Below are positions 1-11,306 of a DNA stretch of 64,000 bases, piece after piece. The stretch's first letter is position 1, and the number at the start of each line of letters is the position of its first letter. The DNA is taken from assembly GCF_042453785.1 (NCBI RefSeq), contig NC_091670.1, positions 1,240,001 through 1,304,000 of the forward strand, given 5' to 3'. Below the pieces are notes generated by a model. It worked only from the letters and a program-made list of their open reading frames with translations. It was not told the origin of the DNA and made no database searches. Source of the stretch: Malus domestica (taxonomy: Eukaryota; Streptophyta; Magnoliopsida; Rosales; Rosaceae). Both the position numbers and the translations under genes were made by a program.

Positions 1-652
1 TGATGGACCAAAATTCCATTAACACAATGCTCGATCTGCAGGCCTAGACAATATTTGGTTTTCCCAAGGTCTTTCATTTCAAATTCGCTTTTCAGATATT
101 CAGCAGTTTTATGGAGCTCTTCAGGAGTCCCAACTAAGTTCATATCATCAACATATATTGCCACTATAGCAAATCCAGAGTTGGATTTCTTAATGAACAC
201 ACAAGGGCAGATGACATTGTTGATATATCCTTCTTTAATCAAATACTCACTGAGACGATTATACCACATTCGCCCAGATTGTTTCAACCCATATAGTGAT
301 CGCCTTAATTTGATTGAGAACATACCCCGTGGTTTGTTTGTTGCTTCAGGCAACTTAAGTCCTTCTGGGACTTTCATATATATGTCAGTATCTAATTCTC
401 CATATAGATACGCGGTGATGACATCCATAAGTCGCATGTCAAGTTTTTCTGAAATCACCAAACTTATTAAGTAACGGAACGTAATTGTGTCCATTACAGG
501 AGAGTATGTCTCCTCATAATCAATTCCAGGTCTTTGTGAAAAGCCTTGTGCAACGAGTCGTGCTTTGTATCTAGCAATCTCGTTTTTCTCATTGCGTTTC
601 CTTGTGAATACCCATTTATAACCTACGGGGTTCACACCAGGCGGGGTTTGGA
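1..652 (-). pseudogene. copia reverse transcriptase region (truncated by window)
   Basis: On the minus strand the RT catalytic signature IYVDDM can be read near 140-165, preceded by LRSLYGLKQSGRMWY-like sequence around 270-300. The RT is incomplete because the window starts inside it, and RNase H would lie outside. Fossil part of the copia copy. Confidence 0.8.
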
Positions 653-1582
653 CTACTGGTCCAAAAACACTTCGTCTTTCCAAGGATTTAATTCTGCCTG
701 GATTGCATCTTTCCACTTAGGCCAATCTTGTCTCTGTTTGCATTCATCAACAGAGCGGGGCTCAATATCATCACTTAATATAATTTCAGTGGCTATTGCA
801 AATGCAAACATGTCATTGATGATTATTTCATTTCGATCCCACAATTCATTAGTACATGCATAATTTATGGATATTTCTTTGCTTTCATGTACTTCTGTCT
901 CTTCAGGGACATGTGTCTCATCAAAGACATTTTCTTTTTCTGGAAGTACAGAGTCACGAATTGTGGATTTATCATTCAATTCCTTTTCTTGAATGATATC
1001 ATTTGGGTTCAATTGGGCCCTCATCTTTCTCTTTCGAGGGGCTGAATCTTTTGAACCTGGGGGTCTACCACGCTTCAGGCGTGCACTGGATGAATCATTC
1101 GCTGCCACTTTATTTTGTCCAACAGGGACATCAATTCTTGCAGGTGCGTTTGCAGCCGGTATATATGATTGTGTCACTTTCGAAGCATCATTAAATGCAT
1201 CTGGCATTTGATTAGCAATACCTTGAAGATGAACGATCCTTTTCACTTCGTTTTCACATTGAGTGCTTCTTGGATCAAAATGAGATAAGGTGGGAACAAC
1301 CCATGTTAGCTCTTGTCGTTCTTCTGGAACGGTCTTTTCTCCCCCTAACGACGGGAAAACTGTCTCATCAAAATGACAATCAGCAAAACGAGCTGTAAAC
1401 ACATCACCAGTCAAAGGTTCCAAATATCTAATGATAGATGGTGAATCAAAACCCACATAAATTCCCAATCTGCGCTGAGGTCCCATTTTAGTTCGTTGTG
1501 GTGGTGCAATAGGCACATAAACAGCACAACCAAAAACTCGTAAATGTGAAATATTTGGCTGATGTCCAAACACGAGTTGTAT

Positions 1583-2338
1583 TTATGAGTATTGGTGGTT
1601 GGCTATGGGTCTCAATCTAACCAATGATGCAGCATGTAATATGGCATGTCCCCATGTAGAAACTGGCAATTTTGTTTTCATGAGCAGAGTGCGGGCTATT
1701 AATTGAAGCCGCTTGATAAATGCCTTTGCTAAACCATTTTGAGTATGGACATGAGGAACAGGGTGTTCAACATTAATGCCCAGTGCCATACAGTAATCAT
1801 CAAAGGTTTGAGACGTAAATTCACCAGCGTTATCAAGTCGAATGGACTTAATGGGATGATCTGGGAACTGTGCTCGCAACTTAATTATCTGAGCAAGAAG
1901 TCTTGCAAAAGCTACATTTCGAGTAGACAATAGGCAAACATATGACCATCGGGTAGATGCATCAACCAAAACCATAAAATATCGAAATGGTCCACAAGGT
2001 GGTTGAATAGGTCCACAAATATCCCCTTGAATTCTTTGCAAAAATGATGGGGATTCATCATCAACCTTTAGTTGTGATGGTCTAATTACCAACTTCCCTT
2101 GGGAACAAGCCTTGCAAGGTTTATCATTCGAGACATTAATGTGTCTGCTCAGTAATGGATGTCCATTAGAGTTGGTAATGATTCTACGCATCATGGTAGA
2201 TCCTGGATGACCTAGACGGTCATGCCAAAGCATGTAAACCTTTGAATCAATGAACTTCTGGTTCATGACAGTATATGCCTCAACTGTCTTTATGTATGTA
2301 CAATACAATCCACTCGATAAACCATGCAACTTCTCCAA
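1583..2338 (-). pseudogene. copia integrase region
   Basis: The translation shows the pre-integrase zinc-binding stretch (WHDRLGHPG, CKACSQGK) followed by the rve core (GDICGPIQPPCGPFRYFMVL, RLDNAGEF). These are the usual landmarks of a copia integrase. The C-terminal connection towards RT lies at 653-1573, where the proline-rich linker typical of copia pol (PQRRLGIYVGFDSPSIIRYL) can be read. It is part of the broken element. Confidence 0.85.
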
Positions 2339-2367
2339 TATACGCTTCTGGGTATCATTGGAGGCAA

Positions 2368-3636
2368 GGTATTAAATATCGGTAATATCGGAAATATCGG
2401 TAGTCCGAAAACACGGAAATATCGATGGAAATATCGGGATAATATCGATATCGATAAAAATTACATGGAAACCACGGAAATTGTAAGAAAAACTTGGAAA
2501 TTTTTATTGAAACTTTGCAAGATGTTTATTTAGTCAATTATCTATTAGTTTATCACAAAAAATTGGAAGGAAATGCATTGCATGATGGATTTAACATTAT
2601 CAAGTTGATTATATAGCGAGCTGACAAACATTGTGAATGTAGAAAATATGTAATAATTAATGAAAGAAGTCTAAACACACCATAATCATTTATATATAAT
2701 GAATTAGTACAATATTTTACATTTTATACATTGCATGGTAAGATATATTAGTGACTCAGTACCACATAGAGTTCCTATGAGGTTCAAAATTATATATTGA
2801 CGTAAAATACTATGTCAAGAAAGTTGCCTTACAAGTTAGATGACTTTATCTTTATGTCTCTTTCTACCAATTTTTCATAAAGCAATCCATCAGTTGGTAT
2901 ATTTCTAGTTTAGAAGGGTCACATCTTCGAATAAGGCCTTAATGTAAAACCCTTCCCTTTAGTTTATAATTTTACTTTGTAGGTTTTTATTTTTATTTTT
3001 TTTTTAAATTATTGTTTTTGGATCTTAATTAGTGAGCCAAGGGGTCCACCCCCTTATTTTTGTCCCGATGCTCTCATCTCTCATCTCTCTCAGTCCTCTC
3101 TTTCTCTCCACTTTCCCATGCTCTCCCTCTCTCTGCAACTCTCATCATTCCTCCCTCTCTCTGCAACTCTCATCATTCCTTCTAGTTCTTCGGTTCTTCC
3201 CCAAACTCACACACACACACACCAGCACTCCCTCATCTCCCTCGTTCTTCTTCTCCCTCTGCTAGTGCAGACAAGGAACCAAAACCCAGTTTCCGGTGTG
3301 GACCGTGGGTTCCAAGGTGAAACTCCGTCGAGCTCCGACCACGGCATGCCTTGAAAATGGTATAGATCTCTTCCTCTTCCCTTGGGCTTCAGTTTGGTAG
3401 TTTATTTGACATGTGTTGGTCACGTTTTGGGGTTGACCGAAGCTTGTAAGCTCCGGCGTCCTCTTTCCGTTGAAACCAGGCCAAAATATCGCGATAGTTT
3501 CGGAAATATCACGATATTATCGATAATATCGCGATATTTTGACGAAAATCATTTGGATATTGAAAAAAAATCGGTTCCCTTAAAAACCGATAATATCGGC
3601 GATATTTCGCCGATATTATCGGCATTTCGGACCATG
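2368..3636. mobile_element. Non-autonomous DNA-transposon-like insertion inside the copia element
   Basis: About 1.27 kb interrupts copia between protease and integrase. Both flanks carry the same 11 bases with one mismatch (attggaggcaa at 2357-2367, attggaggtaa at 3637-3647), which looks like a target duplication of roughly 9-11 bp, so Mutator-like is the best guess. Both ends are built from short aatatcgg/atatcgat motifs (2375-2456 and 3482-3630) that can pair as a long imperfect inverted repeat. The middle (about 3030-3360) differs in character: it is CT-rich, has a doubled ctccctctctctgcaactct and is followed by GC-richer sequence, as in a plant 5' UTR and first exon. It may be a captured gene piece. 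No transposase is seen. Confidence 0.55.
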
Positions 3637-4098
3637 ATTGGAGGTAATGCATAAATATTCCACATTTTCTACACTTTTCGTTTCAAGGTGGTATCCATTT
3701 AGACGTATGTCTTTAAAACTCAACAAATTTCGAATTGACCGAGTAGCATATAATGCATTCTTTATAGACAATATTGTTCCATTTGGTAACATAATCTGGG
3801 CTTTTCCTGAGCCTTCAATTACATCTGATGGTCCTGATATTGTTGTTACCTTTACTTTTGCAAGTACCAAATTCGAGAAATACTTTCGATCTCGAAGTAT
3901 TGAATGCGTGGTTGCGCTATCTGCAAGACAAAAGTCTCCGCCATTGATCTTGTTTTGAGAATAACCATAATTTTTATCCATGATCTCTGAGTAAAGAAAA
4001 AGCAGTTTATTCATACTGGAATACTACTTTTATTGAATTGAAAATGCGAGCATTAAACCACAGGTACAAATAACATGAGTACATTAAACATAAATAAT

Positions 4099-5154
4099 TC
4101 AATCGGACCCATAAACTTCATTCCCTCTTTCATTAATAAAGTCTGTAGCATCCAGGTGGGTTGTGTTTAACTGTCCTGATAAATTGGTCACTGGATCAGG
4201 GGTTTCCATTGGTTTAGCCTGGTCAAGGAAATTGATCTCGACACCCTTCTCCTTGAAGGAGGCTTGATATAGTTCCACCAGATGCTTTGGGGTGCGACAA
4301 GTACGCGCCCAATGTCCGTTGCCACCACACCTATGGCAACCTCCTTCATGATTTCTAGGAGTGTTCACATGAGCTTTTCCTTTCTGGCGATTGGTATTTT
4401 TAAAGCTCGGGCCTGAATTATACCTTGGAACCTGGTTGTGAAACTGGACACCATGGTTCTTGCTTTTCCCTTTCCACCGACCTTGCTTGTGGCCACGTCC
4501 TCGTTTGTAATTATTGCCACTGGAGGATATGGTATTCCTTTCAAGGGAAGCAACATTCACTTCTGGGAACAGTGCTGATCCAGTAGGTCGGGAATTATGG
4601 TTTTTCATGAGAAGCTCATTGTTCTGTTCAGCTACCAGGAGCACAGATATCAGCTGGTTGTATTCAGTGAAGCCTCGCGCTCTATACTGCTATTGCAGTA
4701 CCATGTTAGAGGCGTGGAATGTGCTGAAAGTCTTTTCCAATAACATCTCATCAGTGATAGTATCCCCACAGAGTTTCATCTGAGAGGTAATTCTGAACAA
4801 CGCCGAATTGTACTCAGCCACTGATTTGAAATCCTGGATCCTTAGGTGAGTCCAGTCATAGCGAGCTTTTGGAAGAATCACCGTTGTCTGGTGATTGTAT
4901 CTGCTTTTCAAGGCATTCCAAAGGGCTAACGGATCTTCAACCGTTAAGTACTCGCTCTTTAGTGCCTCATCAAGATGGCGACGAATAAAAATCATGGCCT
5001 TTGCCCGATCTTGAGAGGATGAGCTGCTCTCTTCCTTGATGGTATCTCCAAGATTTGCTGCTTCCAGATGGATCTTGGTATCCAGTACCCATGTAAGGTA
5101 ATTCTTTCCAGTAATGTCCAGGGCAGCAAAATCAAGCTTTGCCAAGTTTGCCAT
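4099..5154 (-). pseudogene. copia gag region
   Basis: The N-terminal part (4690-5154) reads MANLAKLDFAALDITGKNYL and is a typical copia UBN2-type gag domain (LWNALKSRYNHQ). The later part (4099-4644) is rich in Gly, Arg and Asn and has a CCHC zinc knuckle, CHRCGGNGHWARTC, at about 4290-4340. In family terms this is the nucleocapsid that packages element RNA. It is a fossil part of the copia copy and not a host gene. Confidence 0.85.
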
Positions 5155-5334
5155 TTTCTTTTCTGAAAGAAAAATGAGGTGTGTAAGAACTTGCAGTAAT
5201 ATGTGTACTGGAGAAATATATTGTTAGAACTTCTGGTTCTTACAAATTTTTGATCTTCAGGCCAAAATGATAAGTACTCGAAACTTCAGGCTCGAGATTT
5301 ACACAATTAATGAGAAGGGCAATTGTACCGCACC

Positions 5335-5690
5335 ATTCTCATCGAAATAAGTATAGGATGGGTGATTATTCCGCACTACTTTAAACAGCAGGAAAATTTA
5401 AATATGTAGAGCACGGTGGACGATTATACCGCACCACCTAAAATTGCGATAAAATTTAAATATGCAAAGCAGGGTGGACGATTATACCGCACCACCTAAA
5501 ATTGCGATAAAATTAAATATGCAAAGCAGGGTGGGTGATTATCTCACACCACCTAAAATTGCGATAAAATTAAATAACGGGCAAATTTAAATATCCAGGA
5601 TAGAGCGGGCGATTATACCGCTCCACTTAAAATTTGCAGTAAAATTAGATCTGCAATCCAAGATAGGCGATAGAACCGCACAATCTTGGA
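5335..5690. repeat. Tandem repeat in the copia leader
   Basis: A unit of about 58-65 bases, containing ggtggacgattataccgcac followed by cacctaaaattgcgataaaa, recurs five to six times between the primer-binding site and gag. Copies diverge progressively towards both ends. Repeated leaders are known in plant LTR elements; no function can be read from it. Confidence 0.75.
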
Positions 5691-5929
5691 TTGCATAAAT
5701 AATCAGTGGGTTAGTAGTCAATATCTACACCAAACAAGAAATCAAGAATATAAGTGAATGTTAGTTGGAGAACTAGAAGTAAACATAGTGCAAATAATTC
5801 TTCGCGAGGGTATACCCAGCAATTGAGAGAAAGGAAGAAGAAGAACAGTAAAAACCTTAGAGGAAACTTTTTTTTTTCTTTCGGTGAAAGGAAATGAGAA
5901 ATGATTAGAGAGTCGTGCTGATAACGTGT

Positions 5930-6206
5930 TATAAATAGGCAAAATTTATAGAGAGATAACCTTTACTCGGGACAGGAACGAAGCAGTTGCAGAGTATTAT
6001 ACCAACACAAGCTGTTGCAGAGGAAGTAATGTATATTATTGCTATTAGATATATTTCTCTTTTCTTTCTTCTTCTTATTCACTCTTTTGCACAAATGAAG
6101 TGCTCTATTTATAGAGCCACTTCAATGGAAAATTACAAAACATTATTATTTAGCTTGTGAGTATATAGTACACACATGTGGGCAAACATACCCATTATTT
6201 ACAACA
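5930..6206 (-). repeat. 5' LTR of the copia element
   Basis: Read on the minus strand the LTR starts with tgttgtaaataatgggtatg at about 6206. It carries a TATA-like ctctataaatagagc about 90 bases in, then the transcribed part, and ends just before the primer-binding site. The inner boundary is uncertain by some tens of bases because the partner LTR is outside the window. Confidence 0.6.
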
Positions 6207-6812
6207 GAAAATGATTAATACCTTATATATAAAGAGAACACAAAAGGTGAATAGTGATTTTGGTATCATCACCCTTCAACAAAAATATTTGGACAAAAAT
6301 GCCCCCAAAACAAAAAATTTCAAAGACATCCCAAAATAAGGCTAGCAATAATGTGATTGAACTTCTCTATTTTTAAACACGTTCAAAACATCTTAAGAGA
6401 CGTGTAATGTCAGTTATAAAAAAAGTCTTTCGCATACTAATAATAATGAGATTAAATTAGTTATCAAATGATTATTATTATTTTTTAACAAACGATATTA
6501 TCTACACTAAAGGGGGGTGAGTTTAGCCTCACAATGGGCTAGGAATAATATGATTTAAATCAATTGTTCATTAAATATTATTTTCTCTATTCTTACTGTA
6601 AATTCTACCGAGACCAATTTTATTATGTGAATTCAGCTGCTTTAATTGGTTTATGAGGGGCTTCTTCTAGCATGATCTAAGATTATTCATTTACTTCAAA
6701 TATTTGACTTTCCTTTTGTCAATTTACGCATATAAATACATTTACATGTGTAAGTCATGCGTAGCATTCCGTGATTCAAAAAATATCTTCTACGCATGCA
6801 CGAAGGCTAGTA
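6207..6812. other. Gene-free AT-rich stretch
   Basis: No credible exon is seen on either strand. It contains one SINE 3' fragment (6479-6560). The rest is unclassified AT-rich DNA. Confidence 0.6.
6479..6560 (-). repeat. SINE 3' fragment
   Basis: Read on the minus strand, 'cccattgtgaggctaaact' and 'tagtgtagataatat' match the 3' half of the SINE at 17169-17340 (cccattgtgaggcttagcc, aatgtagataatattgt). The tRNA-like head is missing. Confidence 0.6.
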
Positions 6813-6821
6813 TTTAAAGAA

Positions 6822-7066
6822 GGGTTGTGATTTTCACACACCCTTAACTACCTTTCCCACACCCCTCCCTATTTTTTTAATAATTAATTGGTATCCTACT
6901 ATTTAATATTTCATATATACCCTTCCTACTTTTTTTATGGTAATTAATGAAAGATTAAATAGGAAGGGGTATATATGAAAGATTAAATAGTAGGATACCA
7001 ATTAAATACTAAAAAATAGAGAAAAGTGTGAAAAAAGTAGTTAAGGGTGTGTGAAAATCACAACCC
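6822..7066. mobile_element. MITE with 9-bp target duplication (Mutator type)
   Basis: A 245-bp element with terminal inverted repeats of about 30 bp. The left end is gggttgtgattttcacacac and the right end is its exact reverse complement, extending through cccttaactac. It is flanked by a perfect 9-bp duplication, tttaaagaa, at 6813-6821 and 7067-7075. The two arms stay partly complementary inward (aattggtatcctactattta and its complement), so the whole element can fold back. There is no coding capacity. A 9-bp duplication is the mark of Mutator-superfamily insertion. Confidence 0.9.
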
Positions 7067-7261
7067 TTTAAAGAATTGAGAGTACAACAGCAATTATGAA
7101 CTGAGATGCATTATCGAAGCACATACATTATATATTCCAAATGTAGTATATAAAAAAGGATATGTACAATTATACAAATCATTGTGACGAATATATAATT
7201 TGGGAAAGTTATCATCTATGTATATATCAAGCACATATGTCATCCTTTTTTTTTCTTCTCT

Positions 7262-7424
7262 GTTTTTTAATACATTGATATTTTTACATTAAGAAGAGGG
7301 AGAGTTCAGCTAAGCCACATAGTGGGTAACCTAATTTGGTATCGAATTCGTCATCTACGATATTCGAACCTAAGACTTTTCACTTCTGAGCGAAGAAGAA
7401 TACTACTAGACCGTAGTACTAAGT
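7262..7424 (-). mobile_element. tRNA-derived SINE
   Basis: On the minus strand it begins acttagtactacgg, has a B-box-like aggttcgaat about 60 bases in, continues through 'acccactatgtggcttagct' and 'cttcttaatgtaaaaatat', and ends in a short A-rich tail. It aligns throughout with the SINE at 17169-17340. The flanks atgtcatcctttt and atgtaatcctctt look like a decayed target duplication. Confidence 0.75.
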
Positions 7425-7676
7425 AGCATGTAATCCTCTTATTTGAAAAGACAAAAGCATACTTTAAGAACCTATGAAATTGCCAAAACGTTGCTGAGGT
7501 TTCATCTCTTTCCATTAAAATACTAGCTAGCTTATGGTTGTGGGAATCCGATTCTATTTCTCATGGTGCACATCAACTTGCAAACATTCAGTATCTGCAC
7601 AAAATTTTAAGGATATAAAGCTCAACTTTAACCGTCAAAAGAATGATCTTGTATTCTTCACCAAATTTTAATTGGG

Positions 7677-7829
7677 AAAGCACCCGGTACTGTTCACTTT
7701 AACGAAAAATCACATTTTTACACTAAAAAGTCAATCCTGGTACTATTCACTTTACCCTTTATTTTGTCCTTATCATTAAAACTCAAAGTTTTCAAGCCCT
7801 TTTCATTAGTTTTCCTATTTTTATAATCC
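7677..7829. repeat. Dispersed 'ggtactgttcacttt' repeat
   Basis: The stretch ggtactgttcactttaacg... through ttttcattagttttcct is recalled as a very common dispersed repeat in apple-type genomes. It recurs in degraded form at 52868-52985 in this window. Internally ggtactgttcacttt and ggtactattcacttt repeat about 59 bases apart. Superfamily is not determined. Confidence 0.55.
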
Positions 7830-8065
7830 CTTGTGCTCTGATGAAGCATTTGTCAAGATTGTAGAGTCATCAGGACGATCGTCCATTATTAATCATATTT
7901 ATGTTGTCCTAACTCGATCACCTGCACTGTTTACTTTTATCACAAAAAAATGATAATAATAATAATCTTATACAATTAAGAGTAGAACCATACAATATAA
8001 GTTATAATTTATTATGTCAAGTATCCGATGTAGGATTGTTTAAGCTTATAGGTTAATCTACTAGA

Positions 8066-8968
8066 AAACTTCATTTTAATCCTTGGCAAAGATGACTTTT
8101 TGATTAAAACCATGAGTAAGATCAAAATCTAATTTTAGTCCCTTGATGCATTAATAACCTCATTTATTAATTATATTTTGATTTTTTTAATTATTTATCT
8201 TTTTCTTTCTAATTTTTAATGTATTAATTTTATTTCATTATAATTTTTATTTTTATTTCATTCATCGTAATATATTTTGTTGTGAACATTTAGATAAACT
8301 AATTTTTGTTATACAATATATTTCGATGTACTTTATCTTCTTCATTTAGATATATTAAATTCATTATAATACATTTCGGTACATACATTTAGTTACACAC
8401 ATTTCGGTCATACATTTTGATACAAACATTTAGGTACATTAATTCAATATAATACATTTTTGGTACTAACATTTTGGTGCATACATTTCGGTACACATAT
8501 TTAGGTACATTAATTTAATATTAATACATTTCGGTGCATATATTTAGGTACATACATTTCAGTACTAACATTTAGGTACATTAATTCAATATAATACATT
8601 TTCGGTACTAACATTTCGGTGCATACATTTCGGTACACATATTTAGGTACATTAATTTAATATTAATACATTTCGGTGCATATATTTAGGTACATACATT
8701 TCAGTACTAACATTTAGGTACATTAATTGAATCTTTCAAGTTTGAAGAATGTTAAATAAAATTAATAAATTAAAAAACTCTTTTTTGGTCAAAAAAATAA
8801 ATTAAAATTTGTGTATTAATAAATTTAAATATTTAATGGGAAACATTAAATGAAATGCACATTAATTATTTTGAATTAAGGACACATTAGGGACTAAAAT
8901 CAATATTTAATCTAACACCAGGTTTTTTTTTAATTTTAATCTTCTTGAAGGATTAAAGTTCAAAAACC
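8066..8968. repeat. 0.9-kb repeat with imperfect inverted ends
   Basis: The left end (cattttaatccttgg ... ttttagtcccttgatgca) and the right end (tagggactaaaat ... gaaggattaaagtt) are imperfect inverted copies of about 80 bp. The interior is very AT-rich and dominated by short acatttcggtac/acatttaggtac motifs. No coding capacity was seen. Probably a non-autonomous DNA element, but no clean target duplication was found. Confidence 0.4.
8429..8728. repeat. 142-bp tandem duplication
   Basis: The motif tttaggtacattaattcaat starts at 8429, 8571 and (one base different) 8713, an exact spacing of 142. The two full units differ at only a few bases. Each unit is made of shorter degenerate motifs (acattt-c/a-ggtac, roughly 20-22 bases apart), so the array has two levels of repetition. 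Confidence 0.85.
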
Positions 8969-10610
8969 CCACTGTTAGATTAATATGATGATTGTTATTA
9001 GAGAAGATCTCACATGTCCTCAAAATGAGGACGACCTTTGGTGATCAGCACTGCATGTCAAGTATCCAATTTCTCTTGGTGCATACATCAAATTTCATTT
9101 GGATGTAAATTAATAACTTGTGAGCTAACGGAAAACAAATTGATCACTAACACATTTTTACTAGAGTCTATTTGCTAACATTTTTGTTTTTAGTTTTAAT
9201 TCGTAATTTTAGTGAAAATGGAGAATATTTAAAGAAGAGTGGGAAGGGACGATAAATTTTCATGTTTTTAATTTTCACTTTCTCCTTCATTTCTCCCTTA
9301 TTTTTTCTTCTCCTCCTTTCAGCCCTCATGCCTTCATATTGTTGGAGAATGAGAAAATAGAGAAGCATTTGAGATTGTGTTTTATTTCCTACCTTTAGGA
9401 GGAAGTAATATACATTTAGGTTTACTTGTCTAATTAATTAGGATTTTTTTCTATAATATGTTTTTGAGTTAACCTTTGTATCTTGAACTCTTATAAATAA
9501 CTCCTTATCGAGAAGAATAAAGGTTTGTGAGTGTGTAGGAGATTTACTGAGAAAATTCTCACATACTTTGAACTCTGCTGTGCTTGCTTCCCGGTGGGTG
9601 TACAAAGGAATATAGTTGCATGAAACCTGTAGATCATGAAAATGCTTCCGCTGTTTTGCCCGTGCCTACTTGTACCTTTGTTTCGTCTTTACACTAAATA
9701 ATTTTTAGGGTTTTGCTTTGCACTTGCCTTTGCGGCATTCCTTATTTGCTTTGCCTTTGCCTTTGTCTAGTCCTAAAATTTTAATTTTTCAAGATTTGTT
9801 GTACTTTTGCCCTTGCCATAGAATTTGTTGGTGCTTTGTGTGTTTGCCTTGCCATGCTTGCTTTGCCGTGTTGTTGTCTTGATGTAACCGTGTCTAGCCG
9901 TGACCATCCTTTCCTGATCGTGCCTCGATCTTGTGTTCTTATCATGATCTTATCGTTCTATTGCCCTACTGTCGTTTGTTGATCATAAACTCTACTTCCT
10001 ATATGATTTCTCTCCAAACTACGCTACTTGTCTTGTGGTTGTGACCATGTTCGTTGTATCTTTGAGACCTCTTCCCCTTCTTCTCTTCAGGGGGAGAAGG
10101 AGAACGAAGGCATGAATCTCTTTGGAAGAAAAATTGAAGTTTCTTGACCATCGATCGTTTGAGTGCTTCAACTGAGGACCAGTTGAGTTGCATGGACTTG
10201 TCATGTTTGAATCAAGTTTGTGTTGATAAACTTCGGTTTTCTTCTCGGCATCGTGAGTGTGAGGGGTAAGCAAATTAAGAAAGAATTGATAAAACAAATC
10301 AAAGTTTAATATTATAAAAGAGTTACCATACTAAAAGAACTTAAAGATGAAAATATACGAAGAGATTGATTGACCAAATGTACAATGATAGTTTTCGGCT
10401 ACCAGACAAATTAATATGTTTATTTTGTATGAAAGAACAAATACTTAATGTGTCATCGATGATGTATAAATGTAGCCATATTCATAAGTTTTATGCAACG
10501 TGTATATCACAAGTCCTAATTTTATGATAAACAACGACATTAAGGGGCGATATATTTGAGCTATTGCATAATGAACAAATGTCATACCCAAAGAATTACT
10601 GTATATAAAG
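8969..10610. other. Gene-free region with an LTR-like fragment
   Basis: No convincing exon chain is present. Around 9375-9600 the sequence resembles the promoter-to-R part of a plant LTR (tttaggtttacttg, then aactcttataaataactcc, then gaataaaggtttgtgag), so it may be a solo or truncated LTR. No partner or target duplication was found. The rest (9600-10610) is unclassified, with TTGCC-rich degenerate sequence at 9650-9880. Confidence 0.35.
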
Positions 10611-10628
10611 ACTTTATTTTTTATCCTT

Positions 10629-10753
10629 AGCGGTAGGTCTCGGGTTCGAGACTTGGGAGCAGCCTCTCCATAAATGGGGGTAAGGCTAGCTGACATTCAC
10701 CTCTCCCAGACCCTGCGTAAAGCGGGAGCCTTGTGCACTGGGTACGACCTTAG
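10629..10753 (+). mobile_element. Au-type SINE, 5'-truncated
   Basis: The sequence contains a pol III B box (gggttcgaga), then agcctctccataaatggggg, taaggctagc, cagaccctgcgtaaagcggg and gagccttgtgcactgggtac. This is the conserved body of the Au SINE family of angiosperms. The A-box head is not clear and the tail ends shortly after ggtacgacctta. Confidence 0.85.
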
Positions 10754-11105
10754 TGAGTTAGCTTTGCTACTTGTTTTGTTTTGCCATTTCTCTATTTAGG
10801 AATTGATCCACTTCCCATTTTGTGTAAACCATCCATCAATGGTCTGTATTAGGAGCTTACATCAACACTATTTTAATAGCTCGGAGACTGGAAAAATAGA
10901 CGATAAATGAACGATGGATATTGTCCAATTTTGCAGACATGAAATATTCATGCTTAGGCCGGAAACTGTCCAAGTCCCACCTAGCATGAAATACTGTCCT
11001 GTCTAAAAATTGCCCGCAGGAGGTTGAAATTTAGAAGTTCGATGGATTGCTTATTCTTAAAACTTAAGATTGTCGCTACAAAATTTACTTGAGGCACTTT
11101 AAAGA

Positions 11106-11297
11106 TGAGTGCATTTTTACTCACCACCATTTAGTATGGTGTATGCTCACCGCCTTATTTATCACCGTTAGATGAATTTGAAATTTGAGATTTGTTCCTA
11201 TTCACTACACGAATCTCTAAATTCAAACTTATATAACAGTGATAAATAGAATGATGAGCATACACCACACTAAATGGTGGTGAGCAAAAATACTCTC
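11106..11297. mobile_element. 192-bp MITE with 9-bp target duplication
   Basis: Terminal inverted repeats of about 45 bp: the left end has gcatttttactcaccaccat and the right end is the inverse of gcatttttgctcaccaccat with few mismatches, continuing through ttagt-a/g-tggtgtatgctca. The flanks are ctttaaaga (11097-11105) and ctttaagga (11298-11306), a 9-bp duplication with one mismatch, so Mutator type. The inner arms (atttgaaatttgagattt and gaatctctaaattcaaact) also pair. Confidence 0.8.
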
Positions 11298-11306
11298 CTT
11301 TAAGGA

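Larger units (their letters stand above)
1..6206 (-). mobile_element. Degraded Ty1/copia LTR retrotransposon, 5' part, cut by window start
   Basis: On the minus strand the parts run in copia order: LTR (about 6206-5930), primer-binding site, long untranslated leader, gag (5154-4099), protease-like stretch (around 3930-3990, with an LADSATTH active-site signature), integrase (2338-1583) and reverse transcriptase (from about 650 to the window edge, with a YVDD motif near 140-160). Integrase before RT is what separates copia from gypsy. The sequence just inside the LTR (acacgttatcagcacg on the minus strand, around 5915-5932) is the primer-binding site typical of plant copia elements. The copy is broken, with several breaks plus one foreign insertion at 2368-3636. 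Only one LTR lies in the window, so it cannot be dated by LTR comparison; the decay suggests an old copy. No other gene is seen here. Confidence 0.9.
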
